Shown here: positions 32,034-38,726 of the stretch, in pieces
Layout of the letters: each line of letters starts with the position of its first letter
Position numbering within the stretch: the stretch's first letter is position 1
Source of the DNA: Yoonia sp.
GTDB taxonomy: Bacteria > Pseudomonadota > Alphaproteobacteria > Rhodobacterales > Rhodobacteraceae
Direction of reading: 5' to 3'
Length of the DNA stretch: 38,726 nt
NCBI GenBank assembly: GCA_029250945.1
Contig: JAQXEG010000011.1
Location: 1 to 38,726 of the forward strand
Made by a program: the position numbers and the translations under genes
Notes under the pieces: model-generated
Database searches by the model: none
What the model was told of the DNA's origin: nothing
Seen by the model: only the letters and a program-made list of their open reading frames with translations

Positions 32034-33271
32034 CACCACCTGCGGGCGATGATCTGCGCCTTGTGCATTGGGTCGGGCGCGCATTTGCGCAACGCCCTGC
32101 CAAAATCGGAATCGCCGTGTCTGGCGGCGGCGACAGCATGGCGCTGTTGCATCTGTTTGCTCGCTGGTCGGCGCAAACGGGTCATCCGATTGCCGCCGTC
32201 ACAGTCGATCACGGCCTGCGCGCTGGTTCGGACAAAGAGGCCGCAGATGTCGCCGCGTTTTGCGCAGATCTGGGCGTCCCGCATGATACGCTGGTTTGGA
32301 ACACATGGGATGGGCACGGCAACCTACAGGCCGCCGCTCGGAATGCCCGTTACAGCCTGATGGCGGATTGGGCGCGCAGCCATGGGGTCGGGGGCATCGC
32401 CCTTGGTCACACGATGGACGACGGGGCAGAGACGTTTTTGATGCGCCTGTCGCGCAAGGCGGGCGTTGACGGTCTGGCCGCAATGGACCGTGTGTTTGAC
32501 CGCGATGGCCTGACCTATGCGCGTCCGCTTTGGATGTGCAGCCGTGCGGAACTGCGTGCATATCTGACCCGCAACGCGGTGAATTGGGTCGATGACCCCA
32601 GCAATGAGGACGTGGATTTTGAACGGGTCCGTGTGCGCAAGGCATTGACGCAATTGGATGAATTGGGCCTCCGTGCCGATGGTCTGACCCACGCGGCCAC
32701 CGCGCTGCGCCAAGCACGTGACGCGCTGGACCACTATACAAGGGTCGAAGCCGCGACACATGTCCGCGCCCAAGGCGGTGATCTGATCATAGCGCAGCAC
32801 CCCGATGTCCCTGATGACATTGCCCGCCGTTTGCGCAGTAAAATTATCCAATGGATGGGCCAGCTGCCTTATCCGCCCCGTGCTAGCGCGATGCAGCATT
32901 TGATGGACGGGCTGTCATTGGAAGGGAAACACACGCTTGGCGGGGCGATTGTGACCGTGACCGGCGGCACCATGCGGATCATGCGCGAATTAAACGCGGT
33001 GAAATCCATGACCTGTCCGACGACGGACATTTGGGACGGACGCTGGGCCTTGGACGGCCCACATGCGGATGATTTGCGGATCGCAGCGCTTGCTGAAGGG
33101 ATCGCGGATTGCCCTGATTGGCGCGGGGCCGGCCTGTCGCGTGCGTCCCTGATGGCGAGCCCTGCGGTCTGGCAGGGCGCCACGTTGATTGCGGCACCAG
33201 TTGCGGGTCAACAAAACGGCTGGACGGCGCGGATTGTCGCGGATTTTCATTCTTCGCTGGTTGCGCATTGA
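32024..33271 (+). CDS. tilS: tRNA(Ile)-lysidine synthase
   Basis: A 415-residue PP-loop ATPase that converts the wobble cytidine of the CAU-anticodon tRNA(Ile) to lysidine so it reads AUA. The ATP motif SGGGDS lies at residues 33-38 (IAVSGGGDSMALLHL). The region HTMDDGAETFLMRLSRKAGVDGLAAM and the PLW ... DPSNEDVDFERVRVRKAL segment are characteristic. The second SG motif of the C-terminal domain is not obvious. It begins inside the end of cpoB, so its translation is likely coupled to the tol operon. Confidence 0.94.
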   Translation: MQLAPPAGDDLRLVHWVGRAFAQRPAKIGIAVSGGGDSMALLHLFARWSAQTGHPIAAVTVDHGLRAGSDKEAADVAAFCADLGVPHDTLVWNTWDGHGNLQAAARNARYSLMADWARSHGVGGIALGHTMDDGAETFLMRLSRKAGVDGLAAMDRVFDRDGLTYARPLWMCSRAELRAYLTRNAVNWVDDPSNEDVDFERVRVRKALTQLDELGLRADGLTHAATALRQARDALDHYTRVEAATHVRAQGGDLIIAQHPDVPDDIARRLRSKIIQWMGQLPYPPRASAMQHLMDGLSLEGKHTLGGAIVTVTGGTMRIMRELNAVKSMTCPTTDIWDGRWALDGPHADDLRIAALAEGIADCPDWRGAGLSRASLMASPAVWQGATLIAAPVAGQQNGWTARIVADFHSSLVAH

Positions 33272-33355
33272 AGATTAGGGTTTTGCCTCTATTTTAAGAT
33301 CAACACGTGGTGCGACTCTGTCGTTCTGCAATACCCATTTCAAAGGAGTGTCCCC

Positions 33356-35272
33356 TTGGGCAACACACGTAATCTCGTCTTTTGGGTCGTCTTGTTCTTG
33401 CTTGTCTTGGCGCTGTTCAACCTGTTCAGCGGCACTGGCAACAACACCATGAGCAACGCCAAAAGCTATTCGGAATTCGTTTCCTCTGTGGAAAACAGCG
33501 GCGTTGCTAAGGTGACGCTGGATGGTGAACAGGTCCGCTATACTGGCACCGATGGCCGTGAATACGTGACCATCATGCCCCGCGATGCGGCGGTGACCGA
33601 CCTTTTGCTGGCCAATGATGTGCCTGTTGCGGCGCAAAGTCAGGAACAATCGGGTCTGACCACATTCCTCGTCGGGCTACTGCCGTTTGTGTTGTTGATC
33701 GGTGTTTGGATCTTTTTCATGAACCGGATGCAGGGCGGCGGTAAGGGCGGCGCAATGGGCTTTGGCAAGTCCAAGGCCAAGCTTCTGACCGAGAAGCATG
33801 GTCGTGTGACGTTTGACGACGTCGCGGGCATTGATGAAGCCAAGGAAGAGCTGGAAGAAATCGTTGAATTCCTGCGCAACCCGCAGAAATTCAGCCGTCT
33901 GGGCGGTAAAATCCCCAAAGGTGCGTTGCTAGAGGGCCCTCCCGGTACGGGTAAAACGCTGTTGGCGCGTGCGATTGCGGGCGAGGCTGGCGTGCCGTTT
34001 TTCACCATCTCTGGTTCCGATTTTGTTGAGATGTTTGTTGGTGTGGGTGCATCCCGTGTCCGCGATATGTTTGAGCAGGCCAAGAAAAACGCACCATGCA
34101 TCGTGTTTATCGACGAAATCGACGCTGTGGGCCGTGCCCGTGGTGTTGGTATGGGCGGTGGCAACGACGAGCGTGAGCAGACGTTGAATCAACTGCTTGT
34201 GGAAATGGACGGCTTTGAAGCCAACGAAGGCGTGATCATCATCGCTGCGACCAACCGTAAGGATGTGTTGGACCCTGCGTTGCTGCGTCCGGGTCGCTTT
34301 GACCGTCAGGTCACGGTGGGCAACCCAGACATCAAAGGCCGGGAAAAGATTTTGCAGGTGCACGCCCGCAAATCCCCGCTTGGCCCCGATGTTGATCTGC
34401 GCATAATTGCCCGCGGCACACCCGGTTTTTCCGGTGCTGATCTGGCGAACCTTGTGAACGAGGCTGCGTTGACTGCGGCCCGTGTCGGTCGCCGCTTTGT
34501 CGCGATGTTGGATTTTGAGCAGGCCAAGGACAAGATTTTGATGGGGGCAGAACGCCGTTCAATGGTGCTGACCCAAGATCAAAAGGAAAAGACGGCCTAT
34601 CACGAGGCTGGCCACGCGATTGTGGGCATCAGCCTTGAGAAATGCGATCCGGTCTATAAGGCCACGATCATTCCGCGTGGTGGTGCATTGGGTATGGTGA
34701 TGAGCCTGCCTGAAATGGACAAATTGCAGATGTTCAAGGATGAAGCCGAGCAGCGTATCGCCATGACAATGGCGGGCAAAGCGGCGGAAATACTCAAATA
34801 CGGCGCGGACGAGGTATCATCCGGTCCGGTGGGTGACATCATGCAGGCGTCACAGCTCGCCCGTGCGATGGTCATGCGTTACGGCATGTCCGACAAGGTC
34901 GGCAATGTCGATTACCAAGAGGCTGCGGCTGGCTATCAGGCCAATGGCGGCGCGGGTGGTTTTTCAATCTCTGCGGCGACCAAAGAGCTGATCGAGAGCG
35001 AAGTGAAGCGCATCATCGACGAAGGGTATGACACAGCTTACCGCATCCTGACTGAGAAAAACGCGGAGTTTGAACGCCTCGCCCAAGGTCTGTTGGAATA
35101 TGAGACGCTGACCGGTGCCGAGATTGAGCGTGTGATCCGTGGGGAACCGCCGCATGTCGACCCAGATGAGGAAGACAAGCCAACGGGCGGAAGCTCGATC
35201 ACGGCGATCCCCAAGACGAAGCCGAAAAAGCCCAAGGCCCCCGATAGCGGGATGGAGCCGGAACCGTCCTAA
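33356..35272 (+). CDS. ftsH: ATP-dependent zinc metalloprotease FtsH
   Basis: A 638-residue membrane-anchored AAA+ protease that degrades misassembled membrane proteins and short-lived regulators. Two N-terminal helices flank a periplasmic domain (about 8-25 and 102-122). Then come Walker A GPPGTGKT (194-201), Walker [13 protein letters not shown], the second region of homology [18 protein letters not shown], and the zinc site HEAGH (416-420). The C-terminus is a lysine- and proline-rich tail. The start is TTG at 33356 with AAGGAG at 33342-33347, because the protein begins at [13 protein letters not shown] and no ATG fits; the weak start codon may limit expression. Confidence 0.96.
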   Translation: MGNTRNLVFWVVLFLLVLALFNLFSGTGNNTMSNAKSYSEFVSSVENSGVAKVTLDGEQVRYTGTDGREYVTIMPRDAAVTDLLLANDVPVAAQSQEQSGLTTFLVGLLPFVLLIGVWIFFMNRMQGGGKGGAMGFGKSKAKLLTEKHGRVTFDDVAGIDEAKEELEEIVEFLRNPQKFSRLGGKIPKGALLEGPPGTGKTLLARAIAGEAGVPFFTISGSDFVEMFVGVGASRVRDMFEQAKKNAPCIVFIDEIDAVGRARGVGMGGGNDEREQTLNQLLVEMDGFEANEGVIIIAATNRKDVLDPALLRPGRFDRQVTVGNPDIKGREKILQVHARKSPLGPDVDLRIIARGTPGFSGADLANLVNEAALTAARVGRRFVAMLDFEQAKDKILMGAERRSMVLTQDQKEKTAYHEAGHAIVGISLEKCDPVYKATIIPRGGALGMVMSLPEMDKLQMFKDEAEQRIAMTMAGKAAEILKYGADEVSSGPVGDIMQASQLARAMVMRYGMSDKVGNVDYQEAAAGYQANGGAGGFSISAATKELIESEVKRIIDEGYDTAYRILTEKNAEFERLAQGLLEYETLTGAEIERVIRGEPPHVDPDEEDKPTGGSSITAIPKTKPKKPKAPDSGMEPEPS

Positions 35273-35283
35273 ACACATAAAAC

Positions 35284-35312
35284 GCCGCCCTGAATGTTGG
35301 GGCGGCTTTTTT
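35284..35312 (+). terminator. Rho-independent terminator of ftsH
   Basis: GCCGCCC and GGGCGGC form a 7-bp stem with a nine-base loop, followed by TTTTTTC. It ends the tol/tilS/ftsH transcription on the plus strand. Confidence 0.9.
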
Positions 35313-35399
35313 CTTTTGGTGACATGGCCTGTCACAAAATGGCATTTGATCCGCAGGGACCGGATGGCTACCACTGGCACATCACACAGGAGAGACATC

Positions 35400-35975
35400 A
35401 TGCCCGCATTGACCCCCACCCAACAGATTGGCGAAATTGTCTGGATTGGCACGGTCGCCGAAGGTGCGGGCTTGCGCAGCACGGCGGCTGATATGTTGGA
35501 CATGTCCTATGCCGGCCCGAAGGGGGAGGCGCATAGTGGCCTGACGCGCCCGTCCTGCGTTCGGGTAAAGGCGCAGTGGCCCACAGGCACCGAAATCCGC
35601 AATGTGCGCCAGCTGTCTGTCATGTCCCAAGACGAGATTGACGAGATCGCAGCGGATTGCGGCCTTGATCATCTGGACCCCGCGCTGTTGGGGTGCACGC
35701 TGGTGGTCAAAGGTATTTCTGATTTCAGCCATGTGCCGCCGTCGTCGCGGCTGCAATCGCCGGACGGCACAACGATTGTGGTGGATATGCAAAACCGCCC
35801 CTGCAATCTGCCCGCGCGCGAGATTGAAATTGACCATCCGGGCAATGGCAAACCTTTCAAAGCTGCGGCCAAGGGCAAGCGCGGCGTGACCGCCTGGGTC
35901 GAGCGCGAGGGCGTGTTTCGGATCGGTGATCCGCTGACGTTGCACGTGCCCGACCAGCGCGCATGGCGTCCTTAG
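35400..35975 (+). CDS. MOSC-domain protein
   Basis: A 191-residue single-domain protein of the MOSC family (the C-terminal domain of molybdenum-cofactor sulfurases), a sulfur-carrier fold. Supporting segments are NVRQLSVMSQDEIDEIA, HLDPALLGCTLVVKGISDFSHVPPSSRL, and VVDMQNRPCNLPAREIE, whose cysteine is the conserved MOSC residue. AGGAGA precedes the ATG at 35400. Its role may be in molybdoenzyme or metal-sulfur handling; no molybdenum gene is nearby, so the partner is unknown. It stands alone after the ftsH terminator. Confidence 0.85.
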   Translation: MPALTPTQQIGEIVWIGTVAEGAGLRSTAADMLDMSYAGPKGEAHSGLTRPSCVRVKAQWPTGTEIRNVRQLSVMSQDEIDEIAADCGLDHLDPALLGCTLVVKGISDFSHVPPSSRLQSPDGTTIVVDMQNRPCNLPAREIEIDHPGNGKPFKAAAKGKRGVTAWVEREGVFRIGDPLTLHVPDQRAWRP

Positions 35976-36024
35976 GTTTCTGATCAGAAACAGCATTCGC
36001 TGCCGCCGACGATTCCGGCGGCAG
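35976..36024. promoter_or_regulatory. Palindrome and hairpin upstream of fhs
   Basis: GTTTCTGATCAGAAAC (35976-35991) is a perfect 16-base palindrome directly after the MOSC stop, possibly an operator. CTGCCGCCG (36000-36008) and CGGCGGCAG (36016-36024) form a 9-bp hairpin with loop ACGATTC and no T-run. Either could regulate fhs, which starts about 100 bases later, or end the MOSC transcript. No known riboswitch was recognised. Confidence 0.45.
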
Positions 36025-36122
36025 AAATGTCGTAATCGCGGTGCATTGTCGCAGTTTGCGTCGCTACATACGTGCCAGAACACCCGCGCCCGACCGGCGC
36101 CGCATTTCAGGGAAGACAGCAC

Positions 36123-37799
36123 ATGGGTTACAAAACAGACATCGAGATCGCGCGCGAAGCGAAAAAGCGCCCGATCCAAGAGATCGGCGCGAAATTGGAC
36201 ATCGGGTCCGATGACCTGCTGCCATATGGCCACGACAAAGCAAAGCTGAGCCAGCGCTTTATCGATTCTGTGCAGGACCGCCCGAACGGTAAACTGGTTC
36301 TGGTGACCGCGATCAACCCGACACCTGCTGGTGAAGGCAAGACAACAACAACTGTTGGCCTTGGCGATGGTCTGAACCGTATCGGCAAAAAAGCTGCTGT
36401 TTGTATCCGCGAGGCGTCCCTTGGGCCGAACTTCGGTATGAAGGGTGGTGCTGCTGGTGGTGGCATGGCGCAAGTTGTGCCGATGGAAGACATGAACCTG
36501 CACTTTACAGGTGATTTCCACGCAATCACATCCGCGCACAACCTGCTGGCTGCGATGTTGGACAATCACGTGTACTGGGGTAACGCGCTCGAGATTGATA
36601 TCCGTCGTGTGGCTTGGCGTCGTGTGCTGGACATGAACGACCGCGCCCTGCGTCAGATCAACGTGAACCTTGGCGGCGTTGCCAACGGCTTCCCACGTGA
36701 GGGCGGTTTTGACATCACTGTTGCGTCCGAAGTTATGGCGATCCTGTGTCTCGCAAAGAACCTTGAAGACCTTCAGACCCGTCTGGGTGACATGATCGTG
36801 GCGTATCGCCGCGACCGTTCCCCTGTGTTCTGCCGTGATATCAAGGCAGACGGCGCGATGACTGTGTTGCTGAAAGACGCGATGCAGCCGAACCTTGTGC
36901 AGACATTGGAAAACAACCCCGCGTTTGTACACGGCGGCCCGTTTGCCAACATCGCGCACGGATGTAACTCTGTCACGGCGACGACAACTGCGTTGAAGAT
37001 TGCGGATTACGTTGTGACTGAGGCTGGTTTTGGCGCTGATCTGGGTGCTGAGAAGTTCCTGAACATCAAATGCCGCAAGGCGGGCCTGTCCCCCGATTGT
37101 GTTGTTTTGGTCGCCACAGTGCGCGCCATGAAGATGAACGGCGGCGTGGCAAAGGCCGATCTTGGGTCCGAGAACGTTGAGGCGGTGCAATCTGGTTGTG
37201 CAAACCTTGGCCGTCACATTGGCAACCTGAAATCGTTTGGCGTGCCTGTTGTCGTAGCGATCAACCACTTTGTCACCGACACCGACGCCGAAGTGCAAGC
37301 GGTGAAGGACTATGTCGCGACCCAAGGGTCCGAAGCGGTTCTGTCCCAGCACTGGGAATTCGGGTCCAAAGGGTCCGAAGAGCTGGCAAAGAAGGTAGCA
37401 GAAGTGGCTGAAAGCGGCATGTCCGCATTTGCCCCGATCTATCCTGATGACATGAGCCTGTTCGACAAGATCGACACGATTGCCAAGCGTATCTACCACG
37501 CTGACGAAGTGCTGATGGATCAAAAACTGCGCGACCAGTTGAAAGACTGGGAAGAGCAGGGCTATGGCATCTTGCCGATCTGCATGGCGAAAACACAGTA
37601 TTCGTTCTCGACTGATCCGACGTTGCGCGGTGCGCCAACAGGCCATTCGGTGCCAGTGCGTGAATTACGCCTGTCCGCGGGCGCTGGTTTCATCGTCGCG
37701 ATCTGCGGTGAGATCATGACAATGCCGGGCCTGCCGCGCGTGCCATCCGCAGAAGCCATTCACCTGAATGCAGACGGCCAGATCGAAGGCTTGTTCTAA
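36123..37799 (+). CDS. fhs: Formate--tetrahydrofolate ligase
   Basis: A 558-residue enzyme that joins formate to tetrahydrofolate with ATP, giving 10-formyl-THF. The ATP site [10 protein letters not shown] lies at residues 67-76 ([21 protein letters not shown]), followed by [15 protein letters not shown] and [22 protein letters not shown]; the end is [18 protein letters not shown]. The frame extends upstream, but the ATG at 36123 (AGGGAAG) begins the family N-terminus [14 protein letters not shown]. Next to folD it supplies one-carbon units, or drains methyl-group catabolism, which is common in marine relatives. Confidence 0.97.
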   Translation: MGYKTDIEIAREAKKRPIQEIGAKLDIGSDDLLPYGHDKAKLSQRFIDSVQDRPNGKLVLVTAINPTPAGEGKTTTTVGLGDGLNRIGKKAAVCIREASLGPNFGMKGGAAGGGMAQVVPMEDMNLHFTGDFHAITSAHNLLAAMLDNHVYWGNALEIDIRRVAWRRVLDMNDRALRQINVNLGGVANGFPREGGFDITVASEVMAILCLAKNLEDLQTRLGDMIVAYRRDRSPVFCRDIKADGAMTVLLKDAMQPNLVQTLENNPAFVHGGPFANIAHGCNSVTATTTALKIADYVVTEAGFGADLGAEKFLNIKCRKAGLSPDCVVLVATVRAMKMNGGVAKADLGSENVEAVQSGCANLGRHIGNLKSFGVPVVVAINHFVTDTDAEVQAVKDYVATQGSEAVLSQHWEFGSKGSEELAKKVAEVAESGMSAFAPIYPDDMSLFDKIDTIAKRIYHADEVLMDQKLRDQLKDWEEQGYGILPICMAKTQYSFSTDPTLRGAPTGHSVPVRELRLSAGAGFIVAICGEIMTMPGLPRVPSAEAIHLNADGQIEGLF

Positions 37800-37806
37800 A
37801 ACCAAC

Positions 37807-37841
37807 GCGGGCGCGGCGGAGTTTGACCCCAGCGCGCCCGC
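37807..37841 (+). other. GC-rich hairpin between fhs and folD
   Basis: GCGGGCGCG (37807-37815) and CGCGCCCGC (37833-37841) pair perfectly over 9 bp around a 17-base loop, seven bases after the fhs stop. No T-run follows, so it may be an mRNA-stabilising or attenuating element. Confidence 0.5.
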
Positions 37842-37861
37842 ATCACGCCGTTGGCGCGATT

Positions 37862-37892
37862 GCCTCCGGCGGGCATATTTTTACTCGGAAGA
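37862..37892 (+). repeat. Dispersed intergenic repeat, copy 2, in the folD leader
   Basis: GCCTCCGGCGGGCATATTT (37862-37880) is identical to 8692-8710. Its purine-rich tail (CGGAAGAAGA) runs up to the folD start and supplies the only Shine-Dalgarno-like sequence there. Confidence 0.75.
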
Positions 37893-37898
37893 AGACCT

Positions 37899-38726
37899 AT
37901 GACAGCGACAGTGATTGACGGAAAAGCATTTGCGGCGACGGTGCGTGAAAAGGTGGGGACACATGTGTCGCGCCTGAAGGACGAGCACGGTATCACGCCG
38001 GGCTTGGCAGTTGTGCTGGTGGGCGAAGATCCCGCGTCACAGGTTTACGTCCGTTCGAAGGGTAAGATGACCGTTGAGGTTGGCATGAATTCGATGGAGC
38101 ACAAGCTGGATGTGGATACGTCCGAGGCTGATTTGCTGGCGTTGATTGCACAATTGAATGCCGATCCAAGCGTGCATGGCATTCTGGTGCAGCTGCCGTT
38201 GCCGGATCATCTGGATAGCGATTTGGTGATCAATTCCATTGACCCTGCCAAGGATGTGGACGGGTTCCATATCTCAAACGTGGGTCTGTTGGGCACGGGG
38301 CAAAAGTCGATGGTGCCCTGCACGCCACTTGGGTGTCTGATGATGCTGCGCGATCACCACGGAAGCCTGTCTGGCCTGAATGCTGTTGTTATTGGTCGGT
38401 CCAACATTGTGGGCAAGCCAATGGCGAACCTGTTGCTGGGCGATAGCTGTACCGTCACGATTGCCCATAGCCGAACCAAAGACTTGCAAGGCGTCGTGAG
38501 CCAAGCGGATATTGTTGTGGCTGCGGTTGGTCGCCCCGAAATGGTGCTGGGTGACTGGATCAAAAAGGGAGCGACCGTCATTGATGTGGGTATCAACCGG
38601 ATTGAACGCGACGGCAAAAACAAGCTGGTTGGCGATGTCGATTACGACAGCTGTGTCGCTGTTGCCGGGGCGATTACGCCCGTTCCGGGTGGTGTTGGGC
38701 CAATGACGATTGCGTGTTTGCTTGCC
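37899..38726 (+). CDS. folD: Methylene-THF dehydrogenase/cyclohydrolase, 3' end cut by window
   Basis: The 276 codons present (of about 290-300) stay in one frame to the window end without a stop. FolD oxidises 5,10-methylene-THF to methenyl-THF with NADP and hydrolyses that to 10-formyl-THF. The catalytic YxxxK is Y50/K54 in [36 protein letters not shown] and [10 protein letters not shown] are the standard family motifs. The ATG at 37899 lies 99 bases after fhs. With Fhs it forms the cytoplasmic one-carbon branch; only the last 15-25 residues are missing here. Confidence 0.97.
   Translation, partial: MTATVIDGKAFAATVREKVGTHVSRLKDEHGITPGLAVVLVGEDPASQVYVRSKGKMTVEVGMNSMEHKLDVDTSEADLLALIAQLNADPSVHGILVQLPLPDHLDSDLVINSIDPAKDVDGFHISNVGLLGTGQKSMVPCTPLGCLMMLRDHHGSLSGLNAVVIGRSNIVGKPMANLLLGDSCTVTIAHSRTKDLQGVVSQADIVVAAVGRPEMVLGDWIKKGATVIDVGINRIERDGKNKLVGDVDYDSCVAVAGAITPVPGGVGPMTIACLLA

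Noticed and set aside
35382..37646. A 754-codon open frame on the minus strand, antisense to the MOSC gene and fhs
   Set aside because: Its composition (His, Val and Arg rich, no domain) is what codon bias of the highly expressed fhs gene creates on the opposite strand; both plus-strand genes are unmistakable.

Overview
The window looks like a piece of chromosome from a marine-type alphaproteobacterium of the order Rhodobacterales (Roseobacter group). This rests on GC-rich codon use, a TTG-started ftsH, a Pcs-type phosphatidylcholine synthase, the ruvCAB / ybgC-tolQRAB-pal-cpoB / tilS / ftsH gene order, formate-THF ligase beside folD, and a short intergenic repeat (GCCTCCGGCGGG...ATATTT) that I associate from memory with that group. 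I cannot name genus or species. There is no CRISPR array, insertion sequence, prophage, tRNA or rRNA. Most of the window is core genome.

Layout. 1-3098: a three-gene run of redox enzymes (FAD oxidoreductase cut by the window edge, uronate-dehydrogenase-like SDR, Old-Yellow-Enzyme-type flavin reductase), ended by a strong bidirectional terminator. 3184-4469: minus-strand small secreted protein and a pair of half-size DUF606/YdcZ membrane proteins. 4504-5306: rpsD with promoter and terminator, abutting a dead GNAT acetyltransferase. 5853-8677: hisC-tyrA pair, then a frameshifted extensin-family gene. 8692-13133: ileS with its own promoter and leader hairpin, then ogt and an EamA transporter. 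13130-16201 (minus): phosphatidylcholine synthase, xerC with its DUF484 partner, and a five-helix histidine-rich membrane protein. 16345-16618: remnant of a TetR regulator. 16615-19550: short transaldolase and, divergently, priA. 19689-23304: MFS transporter, msrA, prmA, two small proteins. 23305-25814: ruvCAB behind a candidate LexA box. 25865-33271: an unnamed gene coupled to ybgC, then tolQRAB-pal-cpoB and tilS. 33356-35975: ftsH and a MOSC protein. 36123-38726: fhs and folD (cut by the window end).

How the genes work together. RuvA, RuvB and RuvC form the Holliday-junction branch-migration and resolution machine; PriA restarts forks and XerC resolves chromosome dimers, so three parts of post-replication repair lie here. 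TolQRAB-Pal-CpoB is the energised trans-envelope complex that constricts the outer membrane during division. Fhs and FolD interconvert formate, 10-formyl-, methenyl- and methylene-THF. HisC with TyrA can supply the transamination and dehydrogenation steps of tyrosine synthesis.

The most interesting material is small-scale: three independently decaying genes with readable lesions (GNAT, extensin, TetR), two families of short dispersed repeats, one of which carries the only plausible start codon of ogt and the other the ribosome-binding purines of folD, a LexA-like box upstream of ruvC, and a possible haem-binding membrane protein coupled to a tiny membrane ORF. I found no convincing large undescribed system.
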